A DNA stretch of 64,000 nt from positions 458,031 to 522,030 of the forward strand of contig JAOTON010002093.1 of the NCBI GenBank assembly GCA_034440635.1, written 5' to 3'. This stretch comes from Lepas anatifera (taxonomy: Eukaryota; Arthropoda; Thecostraca; Lepadidae). Of this stretch, positions 49,191 to 62,115 are shown piece by piece. The translations under genes were made by a program, and so were the position numbers. How positions within the stretch are numbered: the stretch's first letter is position 1; the number at the start of each line of letters is the position of its first letter. Below the pieces are notes generated by a model. It made no database searches, was not told the origin of the DNA, and saw only the letters and a list, made by a program, of their open reading frames with translations.

Positions 49191-51920
49191 GTTGGTACAA
49201 AATTTCAGAGCTCTATCTCAAGCACAAGTCTCACAATCTTCTTCACTGCTAAGCTTCTCAATCTTCTTCACCGCTACTCTCGTCTTGCAAGCTCTACCTT
49301 CTACCGGCCGTTCGCGCACTTCCCCTCGGGCAGCCTGAGGGAAGTTGCTCAATCGTCGTCACAAATAACCCTGCTGATTTCTCAGTTTCTAGGGTGAATA
49401 AGGAGACGGAGCTCGTTGCCATAGCTACCCCCATTCATTGGCTCTATGTGTGCCAAATTTCAAAGCTAAGCCTTAAGTTTAAATTGGTTGAACAAGCGAA
49501 CATTTAGGGTCATGTCAGGACTAAAACATTGGCCAGATGCAGAACTCTGGGAAAAAATGCAGTGTCGGAGCAGACAACTCACTAGGCACTTGCACTGTAG
49601 TCGCATAGTAAAAACAATGACTGCCCGTTGATATGGCTTTTTTGCTGATATCCCGAACGACACGTCCAAATGTCTTGCAGGCAGGCTGAAAATTCTTGTC
49701 TTGCAAATGCACATTTTTTTCTCAAATTTGTATTTTCGAAACCTCTCTACAAAGTTACGAGCAAAAAACCCTTAAGATTGTCGTGTGAAATTGCCGGGAA
49801 TATCATTTTTTCATATTATCTCATGAAATACTGAATGAAACTGGTGTTGGTACACTTTAATTGAAACGGAATGGTACGTGTTTTCATTTCCAGGCAATAG
49901 TTTAAGTTTGGAAGCTGTATTTGATGACTTATTGGCATATATGTCGAAATGAAAGGCCAAATTACAGACTATTTTTAGACCTATAACTTGCTTCGTGTTT
50001 TTTTATTCTTTAGATTTCTTGATGTTAAAATGTTTTTTAAATGTCTTATCTATTTTTTGTCCTGTAAATGAGCAAAATCTGACAGGGCTTTATCCAGTGA
50101 TTAAATAAAAAAGAGAAAATATGAAAACACCATAAAACACGTTTACCACCGATTTTCTTGGTACGATTCCACGCATCCATCCAGCCAAAATTCGGCAAGC
50201 GGGGCCGCAGAGCTCCGACAATGTGATATCCAGATGTGCCACGATGTCATAATATCCAGGCATTTACATGCTCTCCAGACATTTCATTATCCCCCAGCAT
50301 AATGTGATTAACCCGCTCACCAAGCAAGAGCAGACAGACAGTCTGCAGGCGTGCATCCAGGATTTTCCTTTGCGCGAGGGCCTGGCTGACGAAGGGGATG
50401 GCGAGCTGATGAAGGCCGGTGCTGGAATGCGAACCATGCCTTGACCAGGAAAACAGTCTGCTGGGGGTATAAGCCATTAGCGAATCAATGAATCTATGAA
50501 GCAGGGCTGGGGGTGGGCACTAAAATAACCCCTTAGTAGTGCTCGAATGGAAGCCAGCTGAAATTAAGAGGAAACACCAATTCAAACAATCTAGTAAACT
50601 CTAATCAAAGGGAATGTTAAGCATGCGACTCATTTGGAACTCTGATGACTCTATCACCGATCACCAGACTTGAGGCTCCCAACGGCTGACTTGCAACACC
50701 CGCCCGTTTAAGGATATTTACACATTCGTGCACTTAAAGCAATATGAATGATGCCTGGCTGCGCTGATTTTGTTAATTTCTCCTCAGGGGTCATGGCCGT
50801 GTTAAGCTGGAAGAAGAGCAGCCAGGCATGCTTCATGTAGCATGGTAGACCAGTGGCCGATCTTTGATTAAAGTTTCTTTAGATAGTTAGAGCAAGAATA
50901 GCAAAGGCGGTTGCACGTCTTTTACGGAACTGATAGATACTATCAAATATTATACCATATCTTGTTTTTACTAAGCTTAGGGAGGGCCTACGGTGTAAGT
51001 TGTGTTTAAATGCAATATGCATTGAATTAATTTGATTCAGCTACATGATTCAGCCAACATCTTAATGCTGGGTACTCGCATAGTAGGAAAATTTCACGTT
51101 GGAGTGAGGGCCATAACCTGGCGGATGGTGTCGTATCGGAAAGCTTGCGAGTCTTATCTTTTCCGTATGCGGACCCTTTGAATCCCCAACTATACCCCAA
51201 CAAGCAGGCTCGGCCTCTCTGCCGTAGCCGCCACCCTACCCTCGCAAGTGTCGCAACACTCCACGACCCATTCCTCGAAATAAGCTTCCCCCTTTGCTCT
51301 GCGACATTTACTTAAACACCCCTCCCACAAAATTATCCACATACTTAAGAGGCGGTCAAAGGTGCATTGCGCAGAACGCCTTATACTGAGCCTTTAGCAT
51401 TGTAGGTTTTGCGCCCCTGTTCGGTAATAACAAATACCTGCTACACCATTCTCGGATAGTCGTGTTAAGGTATTGCAGCGTAAGTGAATACCTCCTGTGT
51501 TCGTCCAGGCCGGAGAAACGCTAGTTACTGGTGATGTATGATTTATTTTATACACGTGCGAGATCATTGTTAAACCATTTCCGATGTATTGAGCACTACC
51601 ATTATTGCACTGTTAACACAAATCGTATTATGCATGTCAAACAATGTACAGCTCATATGCGTCCAGAACGGAAGAAGCAGGCCTGGATGAAAAAGCAAAG
51701 GGTTAGATCTGTCGATAATCACGTCAAACATTGGTGAAATTTATCTCGGACACTCCTGCATTTGTATCTGTGTTTGTATTTATTTATGTAAATGAGCAAC
51801 AGGTAAAACCCACTTATAGTTCAAGTCAAATAAGTAAAAAAAGACATGATATTCACAATGAAATGATACAAATGATATTCATGACATTCCGACATGGGGA
51901 AACAAAACTAAGCGCTCGTC
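49191..51920. other. unannotated stretch
   Basis: 49290-49520 shares CTACCGGCCGTTCGCGCACTT and following sequence with 44835-44915 and 47036-47070, so it is an old repeat. I recognise nothing in the remaining AT-rich stretch to 51920. Confidence 0.45.
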
Positions 51921-52160
51921 CATACGCGTCGGAAAAGGGGGACCAGGGGGCCTGGCCCCCCACTTTTTGGCCAAAAATTTCCTGATCTCAGTCAAAATGA
52001 GAGACAACCGGACATTCTTATATCCAGCCGCTGCGGAATGCAGCGAGAAGTCCAAATTCGAACAGTTTTTGGTCCTGATGTTGAAAGTTTTTTGTCAGCA
52101 TCAGGTTGAAGTTTGGCTCCCCCACTTTTTTGCCGGTGGCGACACTTATGCGCTCGTCCT
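51921..52160. repeat. dispersed repeat, copy 2
   Basis: It matches 47387-47660 (CATACGCGTCGGAAAAGG start, TTTTGCCGGTGG end). No coding capacity. Confidence 0.75.
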
Positions 52161-52365
52161 AACTTTTGATATCATTAAAAACCTCCGTATAGATAAAACA
52201 TGATCATGATATAAAGACTCTAAAATAATAAAAATGGGTATATAAGATTAGTAGATAAAACCACAAGAGAAAAGACAAGATAAAAGTTAAAAGCTTCCAC
52301 CCAAACAATAAGAGCCACACGACAATAAAAATGGGTGCTGCTTGTCTAACTTCACCACAGCTCCT

Positions 52366-52779
52366 TTAAAGGGAATGTGACACCTTGATAGCGTGATTTT
52401 AAGTGATATCTCCAAGTTGTAAAGCACGCCGAAAAACCTGGTACTCTACATATTAATTGTCTTGCAACTCAAAATTCCCGTAGAGAAAAACTAAAAACTA
52501 CCTGAAATGTACCTCTCATGTACCTCAAGCAGCAGGCCACACTTGTAATGGCTGTTGGTGTGACGACATATGCTGACGTCATGGTGAGTATTAGTCAATC
52601 GAAGCCCTTGAAGCCCATGGAATATGGTAGTGGTTTCCAGATCATGACATCACCCACAAGCGGATAATTATTTTTTCCCTCGAGGTGCATTTTAAAAACC
52701 AAAATATTGCGTTCATTGTGCATTTTCCCTAATTATAATAAATTCCAGGATTCGACCAAGGTGCCACATTCCCTTTTAA
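52366..52779 (+). mobile_element. TTAA-flanked MITE, copy 3 of 3
   Basis: TTAA (52366-52369, 52776-52779), with ends AGGGAATGTGACACCTT and AAGGTGCCACATTCCC. The interior matches 13859-14319 in the same direction, including TGACGACATATGCTGACGTC. Non-coding. Confidence 0.88.
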
Positions 52780-52971
52780 GATCTGGCATAAGAACACTTG
52801 GACTCAAAATCATTAAAAGAGAGTAAGACACGAATAAAAACACCTCGCGTTACAGTTTCAACTCGACCAAAGGGGACATAAAAATTTGTCGCTGTGCCCA
52901 CCTAGTTCGACGCTGTGGAACGTGAAAGGGGACGCTCTCGAGCAGGAAGGCGGAATATATTTTGCCCACGA

Positions 52972-53286
52972 TTATTTTTTTACGAAGCATAAATTATATT
53001 GGCACATTCTTTGCGAGAGGCTGGCAATTTCGAATAAAATTAACAAGTCGTAATAAGAAAGCGTGGTGGAAGGCCGAGATGTATGAACGTGGGCAGCTAG
53101 CCACAGAAGAAATTTGTGCTGAATTCTGTCTAACCTTTCCAAATGAGTTTGAGCAGCCTTTCCCCAAATGACGCAACCGTAATCAAGAATGGGCCGAGCA
53201 TTGCCGAAATATGCTGCTAGAATTGGGTCTGTTTTCAGACTTCCCACTGCTCGGCCGGTCTGGAGAAATCGTATGAGCATATCCAT
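52972..53286 (-). pseudogene. reverse-transcriptase relic (non-LTR, C-terminal part)
   Basis: The minus-strand frame encodes a segment with RPILDYGCVIWG, HLERLDRIQHKFLLWLA, which is the conserved stretch after the catalytic palm of Jockey- and R1-like LINE reverse transcriptases. The catalytic F.DD region, endonuclease and 3' end are absent. It is not closely similar to the I-like elements of the intron. Confidence 0.75.
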
Positions 53287-53289
53287 CGT

Positions 53290-54221
53290 CCTTTTGCCTT
53301 ACTGACAATTTAATCTGTGTTTTTTTAAAGGTCAGAGCCGCATGACGAAATCCATGGAGCGAAGCAGATTGAGATTTCTCAAGAGGCTCTATTCTGGCCG
53401 CTTGGCGATTCTGACAGTTGATGCCAGGGCTCCGGAATTTTAAAGGGTGATAGCGCTTTTACGCTAGACGCCTAAACCAAGGCCCCAAATCTAAACTCAA
53501 AATAGTTTTTGAGAAATTTTGGAACAAATGTTTTCAATTTTGTATTTTTCTCATTTCTATTTCTTAAGCGACGAACTTAAGACTTGCCTCCTTTTGAATA
53601 AGCAACAGGAATCACCTAAGAAAAAATTCGAAATTGTCCGCCAATATTTATTACGCCAAAACGCAGTATTTCTAATAAAAGCAAAAAAGCGATTGAAATT
53701 TGACGGCCGACTTGTAAGCTCGATACGTCAGAGGGTACGCTTCATTTAGTTTAAAGACAGCCACCTGGAGGCAGCTAGGTCAATTTTCTTGTGCTTAGGC
53801 ATAGTTTCTAGTGAAAAACGTAAGATTCTGAACTAGTTTTTGCCATTTTGCCGGAGGACTGCATTTTTGCCAATTTAATTTAAATCCTAATATCTCGCGA
53901 TCTAATGCGCCGATTTGACGATTTCATTTCAAATAATGAAAGAACATTGCTTCCCCTAATAATAATTGGAGATGGATATCGTGATATTAAAATTCGTTGT
54001 TTCATATGTATAAATATAATTTTAGTAGAACACATTTTATTTGTAGTTTCTCGGTTCCGAGCACATGTCATTCACAAGGTCACAATTGACATGGCTGAAT
54101 AGGAAAGTTAATTGCAGTCATTTCATTCATTTACACTACCCACTTATCTCCAACGGCTTTCGAGTAATTCATCCGAAACGGTATTTCAATGACCTAAATT
54201 TCTCCGAACACGTTTGCTTCT
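53290..54221. other. unannotated stretch
   Basis: The first 150 bases may extend the reverse-transcriptase relic in decayed form. Nothing else is recognised up to the target duplication at 54222. Confidence 0.4.
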
Positions 54222-54235
54222 CACTATGGCAGGGG

Positions 54236-55860
54236 CGCAGTCAGGGGGGGCACAGGGGCACGTGCCCCCCCCATCGGTGTCGGGGTGCCCTTTTGATTGC
54301 CGGGTGGTGTACCCCTTTGAGCCGTGCCGCTCGAAATGTAGTGCCCTACGCTGTTGAACCTAGATGGAACTAGACCGCATTTAGTTATTTCAACTATTGT
54401 TTGACAATTAAGTGCCTTTTTAGTCAGCTAGAGCATTCTGTCGCCTTTCCAAGCACCCGGGAAGAGTATACGCACGTAATCCGTTTCCAGATAATGCCTC
54501 ATCGTCGCCAATAATCGTACGGGTGGAGCTCATCTGGTGCCCCCTGGAGGTGATCATGTGCCTTCTGAGCTGATCTGATGCCCTCGTAGTCAATCTGGTG
54601 CCCCCCTCCCCTGAATAAATAATTGTGCCTTCTGAACCTATATAATGCTCTCTAAGTTATTCTGATGCCTCCGAGCCTGCCTGCTGCCCTATTAGCTGTT
54701 TTAGTGCCCCTTGAGCTGATCCAGGCCCCTGAACTTATTTAATGCCTCCCGGCGTTTATCTACTGTCCAGGGGGGCACAGGGGCACGTGCACCCATCGGT
54801 GCCGGGTGCCCTTTGATTGCCAGGTGGTGTACCCTGTTTGGGCCGTGCCGCTCCAAATTTAGTGCCCTACGCCATTGAACCTAGATGTAACTAGACTGCA
54901 TTTAGCGATTTCAACTATTGTTTGACAATTAAGTGCCTTTTTGGTAAGCTAGGGCATTCTGTCGCCTTTCCAAGCACCCGGGAAGAGCATAGGCACGTAA
55001 TCCGTTTCCAGAAAATGCCTCATCGTCGCCAATAATCGTACGGGCGGAGCTCATCTGGTGCCCCCTGGAGCTGATCATGTGCCCTGTGAGCTGATCTGGT
55101 GCCCTCGTAGTCAATCTGGTGTCCTCCTGAGAAAATAAGTGTGCCTTCTGAGCCTATAAAATACTCTCTGAGTTAGTCTGATGTCTCCGAGCTTGCCTGG
55201 TGTCCTTTTAGCTGTTTTAGTACCCCTTGAGCTGATCCGGGCCCCTGAACTTATTTAATGCCTCCCGGAGTTGATCTACTGTCCAGGGGTGCGGCCAGGA
55301 AGGCACGGGGGGGGGCACGTGCCCCCATCACTGCCGGGGTGCCCTTTTGATTGCCAGGTGGTGTACCCAATTTGGGCCGTGCCACTCGAAATTTAGTGTC
55401 CTACGCCGCTGAACCTTGATGTAACTGGACCGCATGTAGCGATTGAAACTATTGTTGGACAACTTAATACCTTTTTCGGTCAGCTAGGGCATTCTGTCGC
55501 CTTTCCAAGCACCCGGGAAGAGTATGGGCACCTAGTATGTGTCCACCTAATGCTTCATCGTCGCCAATAATCGTACGGGTGAGGCCAATCTGGTGCTCCT
55601 TGAGCTCATTTCGTGGCCTCTAAGCTGGTCTTGGCCCCTTGAGCTGATTACTTGCCCTCTAAGCTGATCTGGTGCCCCTGAGTCAATCGAGTGCTCCACT
55701 GAGCAAATAATTGTGCCTCCTGAACCTATATAATGCCCTCGGAGTTAGTTTAATGCTTCCGAGCTTGTTTGGTGCCTAATAGCTGATTTAGTGCCCCTTG
55801 AGCTGATACGGGCCCCCGAGCTGATCTCATGCCTCCCCAAGTTGATTCTGTCTTCTAAGT
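54236..55860. repeat. three tandem copies of a roughly 520-bp higher-order unit
   Basis: Units start near 54240, 54768 and 55290 with GGGGCACGTGC, then share ATTGCCAGGTGGTGTACCC-like, CACCCGGGAAGAG and TCGTCGCCAATAATCGTACG blocks before a run of short GAGCTGATC units. Confidence 0.85.
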
Positions 55861-56194
55861 CAATATGGTGCCTCTTCAGCTGATTAGGTGCCCCCTCAAC
55901 CGACTATTGATGTCTCCTTAGATGGTCTGCCCCCCTGAGCTGGTTTGGTGGGCCCTGAGACCACCTTGTGTCCCCTGAGCTGTTATGTTGCTCCCTGAGC
56001 TGATTTAGGCTCCTGCCATAGTCTGGGGGCTGGGAGCTGATCTGGACCCCGAGCGGATCGATCTGGTGCCACCTGAGCCCATCTGATGCCCTCTGAGCTA
56101 GTCTGGTGCCCCTGGGTAATCTGGCGCCATTTAAGCCGATCTGGGCCTCCTTACGTGATTTCATGAGCAGCTCTAAAGCCCTGAGCTGAGCTGA

Positions 56195-56960
56195 GCCCAC
56201 AGAGGCTGATGAGGGCCCCTGAGATGGTATGGGGCCTCTGAGCTTGACTTATCTGGTATTCCCGAGCTGGTCGGGGACCACTGATCTGATTGTTTGTCCC
56301 CGGAGCTGATCTGGTGCCCTATGGGCATCTGGCGTCCCCTGAGCAGCTCTGGGGCTTTTGAACTGATTGGGCCCCGAGCTGGTGAGGGATCCCTGAGCTG
56401 ATTTAGTGCCTCTGACTTGAGCATGCCCACTGTGCTGATCGATCTGGTGCACCCTGAGCAGGTATACTGCCTCCTGAACTCAACTAATGCCCCCTGAGTC
56501 GATCTGGTGCCTGCTGAGTCATCAGTGTGTCTCCTGAGCTCATCTTATTCCCCTCTGAACTAGTCTGGTGCCCCATGGCTAATATGGTGCCCTTTAAGCT
56601 AAACCGGGCCTCCTGGTTTAATTACGTGATTTCCTGACTAGCTCCCAGACCCTGAGCTGAGCTGGCCCACAGGGGTGGTGAGGGCCCATGAGATGGTATG
56701 GGGCTCCTGAGCTGATTAAGTGCCTCCTGACTTTATCTGGTATTCACGAGCTGATCTGGGCCCCGAGCTGGTCGGGGACCACTGATCCGATTGTTTGTCC
56801 CCTAGACTGACCTGGTGCCCTATGGGCCGATCTGGTGTCCCCTGAGCAGCTCTGGGGCTTTTGAACTGCTTGGGCCCCGAGCTGGTGAGGGATTCCTGAG
56901 CTGAATTAGTGCCCCTGACTTGATCTTGCCCCCTGACCTGACTTGAGGCCCCTGAACTGA
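56195..56960. repeat. duplicated block of roughly 480 bp within the hAT interior
   Basis: GAGATGGTATGGGGC, GGTCGGGGACCACTGATC and TGAGCAGCTCTGGGGCTTTT occur in the same order twice, starting near 56220 and 56690. Confidence 0.75.
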
Positions 56961-58667
56961 TCTGGGGCCCCAACAGGGGCCAAAAAGTGTTCAGGTTGTC
57001 ACCATTAAAATGCCAAACCATAAATGTGTCACCAGCCCAGGCTGTAAAATGTGGCACGTTTGAGTTATTAAGATATCAAGGGATACTCCTGGACCATCTT
57101 AGTTGTTGAAAAACATTGCGAGTTTAAATTGCATGTGCAAATTTTGGCTATTTGTTCCGTTATTCGTCTGGAGCAAACATATCAGCTAATTTTGTCACCT
57201 TGTCCATCTTGGGCTGTCACCATTTAGAATGTCAAAATGGTCAGTTTTTTTGACCCCTGGGCCCCAAGAGCTGATCTGGGGCCCAAGAGCGGATCTAGGT
57301 TCTGAGGGTACCCTGAGCTGGTCTGGGTGCTGAGCTTGTGAGAGCCCCTTAAGTTGGCTTGAGGTTCCCTGAAGTGCTCTGGCGCCTTAAACTGTTCTGG
57401 GGCTTCTTGAACTGGTTTAAGGCCCTTTGAGCCTATCTGTGGCCCATTGAGGTAGTCTGATGACGTCATCTCTGGGACCAATGAGCTAGTCTAGTCCCTG
57501 GGTGAAGCATGAGCTGCTCTGTGACCCTGATCTACATCAGGGGCCCCTGAGGTGGTCTTGAATAGATAGATAATAAGAACACAAGACCAACTCCCATCAT
57601 CTTGGGGTGGGGTCAATGAGCTAGTCTATTCCCTGGACGCACAACTGGGGGATGGGGGAAGCTGCTCTGGAGGCCTCTTATCCACACTTGGGGGCCCCAG
57701 AGCTGGTCTTGAATAGATGGGGAATAAGATTACAATGGAAACTCCCCTTGTAAAACGGAGCTAACGAGGAATGAGGAATCTCTAAAACGGCTTGTGATAC
57801 CTAGGCACCCCTGGTTATATAAATTTATTATACTGGTGGATTCTGGGAAGGGATGATAAAAGGCATGTGCCCCTGAGATCAAAGCACAGTCCCCTAAACG
57901 AGAATTTCTACAAATAAATTTGAATGAAGAAATAGTTTTCACAATTTTCAGCACTGTCACACCATCCCCATCCAAACCACCGGCCTGTTCACCTTTTATT
58001 TACTCTTAATTGGGACCGAGCCTTGAGAATATGGAACTTAATAAACGCGTTCAAAGGTATCTCCCAAATTTTCCGGCAGCAAAAATGTGTTCTTCCAAAG
58101 ACACTATGCTACTCCTCGTCCCACGGTGATTGTGGGAGGCAAGGAACTTAATCTGCATTCAGCCAGGGCTCACTCGTCACGACAAAACCAATGGGCATAA
58201 CAAAATAATTTTCGGCTCCACTTTGCCTTAACCTGCACATTGTAACAGATATCACATGCTCCGCTGATTTCTCTGATGTTAAGTACTTGCATGAGTTGGC
58301 TGTCCTTAAATCTACCAAAAAGTAGTGTTTTGGCTACTTGCATGGCATTTTGGTGATATTTTTTCCCCTTTTTAGTTTTAATCGAGTTTTCCTTCTCCGT
58401 CATTGATTTATTTGCATTTTTTATTGAACCAAAGATGCCCAAAAAATGATATAAACAAAGATATAGTAAGTTTTTTTAGGTTACGTTAAAAAGTGCCCCT
58501 TTTTCCCCGGGGTGCCCCTCAAAGTTGGTGTGCCCCCCATACGAAAGCTCTGGCTGCGCCCCTGCACTATGGTTTAAAGTCCTCATAATGAATGGAAGTG
58601 GATGCAATTTGACATAAAAGTAGCTTAGGGTCGCCGATACAAGTGATTCTAGGCCAATATAATGTTT

Positions 58668-61600
58668 GGGGGCATTCCAGGACAAAACGCAAAAAAATTT
58701 CAATTTGACACCACCATGTCTAGAAAAAATCTGAAACTTTGTCTCCGGGGTAGTTTTGGGCCAGAAACACGCTTGTGAGAAACTTAGCCTCCCTCCGACC
58801 AACGGTGACCGAGTTATAGCCCGAGGTATTTTCGGGAGGTCACCTTGTAGACTCATCTTTGATGCTTCATAACTCAACAACACATTGCCCGATTAACAAG
58901 TTTTGTATATCAATGAACTCGTCTTGAACCATACATTATTTTGAAAAAATTAAAATTTTAAAAGTTTTGACTTAATTCGTTTGACCTTTTCTTAGATGAC
59001 CTAGCTTGACCTTTTCGACATTGAAATTGACCTTTTAGACACCTCAAAAATTTTGCTTCATCAAATATCTTTTGATAGAAAAAATGCGTTTTTTTATAAA
59101 TTCAAAATATTTAGCACCGAAGGTGGGTATGTAGATCGTTTTTGACCACTGCGGCAGTACAGCCTTATGTTTAACGCCGCAAACACAGCGATTGCTTTTG
59201 TAATCGGTTGCTGGTAATCATATGGCATCGTCTTTACGAAATTTTCATCGTGAAAGTGTCAAAATATATGACAATTAACACGCGCCCACCCGAGGGGATG
59301 GGAAACCGGCCTCCTCAGGCCTCTACAGGTAGTAAAAAAAAACACCTTCGTGCAGCGCCACCGTACTCCATGTACCTCTAACACAACATTTTGCAACTTC
59401 TGAAAACATAATTTAGGTCAACTGGGAGGTGGTAGGTACCGTAAATACTGAAGGCCAGCTGGCAACTGACTGGTGAGGGGGTGACCTGAGGTAGACGGTC
59501 GTCGTTATGCCTTTTGGGACTTTCAACTTTGGTTCATTGATTAACACTTCATCGTGGGAGTTGCTCGTTTGAGTGGTGGGGTCGGGGTCTCCGTAAAAGT
59601 CCCTTGATGACTCTAGTGAGACACCTACTCCTAAAACTGAACTGGCATCAACTTGGACAATATTTATGAAAATAAAAATTGCAGTCATTAAAAGTGATGA
59701 AAGGGATCCATTGCTTCGAGGGAGACGAGGGCAAATGAACTTATTAATAATTGACCTTTCAGCCTTAAACGAAAATTTACAAAGATGTCGCGGCATTCTC
59801 CATAATTGAAACAAGTATAACTTATCCTATGGGCACCACTAACTCACACAATTACATCGTTCCTGGAGATGGAAAAATAATATCGATACAAGGTGACCCA
59901 GTGCAGCACAGCATACGTTTGAGAGGAATTCATGCAATGTAACGTGTCTGAAAGGCGTTCATTCCCAAAATGTAATATGAATCTGCTCATATATGAGAAA
60001 AAATGTCCTGAAATTGTAACGCATTCTTGTCACTTGAACAGGTTGCCTCTTAAATGATATTTTTACAAGGGTGATCATTTCATAGCTGACACGGATCCCA
60101 GAATCCCAGATGAATAATGACACAGTGCACTGGGAGTGATGCCACTAAACAGCCAGTTTTAACCACTACCGAATATGTTACATACAATCGTTTGGTCGTG
60201 TCACCTTTGAGTTTGCTCGAGGTCACAGCAGAGCATATTTTAGGAAATGGGGACGGGGGGCATTCGGCTGAAAAGGGCACAAATTCCCCCTAAAAGGGCC
60301 CCCACAGCATCAAATGACTGGTGACTGGTGGGCACTGGGCCGTCCAGGCCGTTCACTGGTGGGCATAGCATGGGGGATGGGGGGCAAAACCCCCCCCCCT
60401 TTAGCTTTTAAAATACCCCGGGTCACAGTATTTTTACAGGAACTAAGTGGAAACCTGAATTTTGTGGCATAATAGGTGACAGAGGTGAGCCGTAGAAAGA
60501 AACGTTCAGCACCATTGGAACACTCTTGTTGAGCCCAAACGGATTATGTATCTTATAATATTACCTAGTCAAATGTCAAAATTAACCTGCTTTGACCTAG
60601 AGCCAGGCTTAGGTCTGTATGGTAAAAAGAATATTAATCAAACTGCAGAGGCAAGTCAGACACTACAACGTAAAATAAAACGTCCATCGCAATTCTCGAC
60701 AATTCTCAATTCTCTCAAGTCATCAAAATTTACCAATTGCTCCATGCATTTCTAATGAAAAGATCATGACCCCGACCCTGCTCCCGGTTATCGACATAGA
60801 AATCCTGCTACGAAAATTATCGTGCTCGGCGACCTTACTATGTAATGTGAATCTAACGACGATAGGCTAGATTTGATATTATTGATGCACCTCCCAAACT
60901 TTTTTGAGGTTAGTCTCTTGACCTGGGTTGGCCGTTTGACCCTAGTATGACCCAGGACATAATTTTGCCAGAAGCTGCAAAAATTTCGAGTAAGAGCTAC
61001 ATGAAGTACGGTGGCGCTGCGCGAAGGTCTTTTTTACTACCTGTGGAAACCTGAAGAGGCCGGTTGCCCACCCCTTGGGTGGGCGCGTGTTAATTCTCAT
61101 ATATTTTGACACTTTCACGATGAAAATTTCGTAAAGACAATGCCGTATGATTGCAAGCAACCGATTACAAAAGCAATCGCTTTGTTTGCGGCGTTAAACA
61201 TAAGGCTGTAGTACTGCAGTGGTCAAAAACCGTCTGCATACCTACCTTAGGTGCTAGAAATTTGGAACTTATAGCAAAAACGCATTTTTTTCTATCGAAA
61301 GATATTTGACGAAGCAAAATTTTTGAGGAGTCTATAAGGTCAATTTCAATGTTGAAAAGGTCAAGCTAGGTCATCTAAGAAAAGGTCAAACGAATTAAAA
61401 GTCAAAATGTTTTAAATTTAAATTTTTTCTTGACAATAATGCATGGTTCAAGACGAGTTCAATGATATACAAAACTTGTTAATCGGGCAATACGTTGTTG
61501 AGTTATGAAGCATCAAAGATGAGTCTACAAGGCGACCTCTAAAAATGCCTCGGGCTATAACTCGGTCACCGTTGGTCGGAGGGGGCCAAGATTCTCACAG

Positions 61601-61703
61601 GCGTGTTTCTGGCCCAAAAACTACCCCGGAGACAAAGTTTCAGATTTTTTCTAGATATGGTGGTGTCAAGCCTTGGTCGATCTGTCCTGGAATGCCCCCT
61701 TTA
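58668..61703. repeat. large inverted repeat with arms of about 610 bp plus inner element ends
   Basis: 58668-59274 is the reverse complement of 61094-61703 with few differences (for example GAAACTTTGTCTCCGGGGTAG, ATGCTTCATAACTCAACAAC, TTAACGCCGCAAACA). With the middle element removed the two arms meet at a central TTAA, forming a nearly perfect palindrome. The arms contain AGGTCA sites. Confidence 0.9.
59279..61089. mobile_element. TTAA-targeting element at the centre of the palindrome (1,811 bp)
   Basis: TTAA at 59275-59278 and 61090-61093. The ends CACGCGCCCACCCGAGGGG and CCCCTTGGGTGGGCGCGTG are inverted repeats extending about 130 bp inward (GTAGTAAAAAA, GCAGCGCCACCGTACT). The middle (about 59420-60950) is not inverted and holds no recognised gene. 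Confidence 0.8.
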
Positions 61704-61885
61704 CCACTGCAAATGGCTTTGTGTTTCAAAGACTCCTCTGGAACTTTAGTCTCAAACTTGCAACTGAAAAACAAACTGCATTTCACCTGGGTTAATGCAA
61801 TACTTCCTCCTCTCTTTGTGTGTCAATACAGCGGCCAATAGTCGCTGCACTAAGCCATGTAGACACAGTTTATCACCCGTGTTTC

Positions 61886-62107
61886 CATAGGCGGATCCAG
61901 GGGCAAGGGGGGCACGTGCCCCCCATCGACCCTCGGCACCCCTGAAAGATTGATGGCGCCCCCTAAAAGTTGCTTCCCACCCACCTCCCACAGGATACGA
62001 AAGTCGGAGCCCACCGATAGGTTTTGTCGGTCATAAGTGGCGCCCCCCTAGTTCGGATGGCGCCCCCCGAAGGTGCCCTCCGATCGGTAATCCTGGATCC
62101 GCCTATG
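61886..62107. mobile_element. hAT-type MITE, copy 2 (222 bp)
   Basis: The inverted ends are CATAGGCGGATCCAGG and CCTGGATCCGCCTATG, a perfect match. A perfect 8-bp duplication, CGTGTTTC, flanks them (61878-61885, 62108-62115). It matches the copy at 44491-44736. Confidence 0.93.
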
Positions 62108-62115
62108 CGTGTTTC

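Larger units (their letters stand above)
54230..58564. mobile_element. 4.3-kb hAT-type element filled with tandem repeats
   Basis: The ends CAGGGGCGCAGTCAGGG and GCTCTGGCTGCGCCCCTG are inverted repeats. A perfect 8-bp duplication, CACTATGG, flanks them (54222-54229, 58565-58572). The interior is not a transposase gene: most is made of degenerate GAGCTGATCTGGTGCCCC-like short units organised in larger repeats. A 90-codon minus-strand frame (58170-58442), Lys-rich with a few Cys, is the only frame there that I could not dismiss as repeat; I do not recognise it. Confidence 0.85.
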
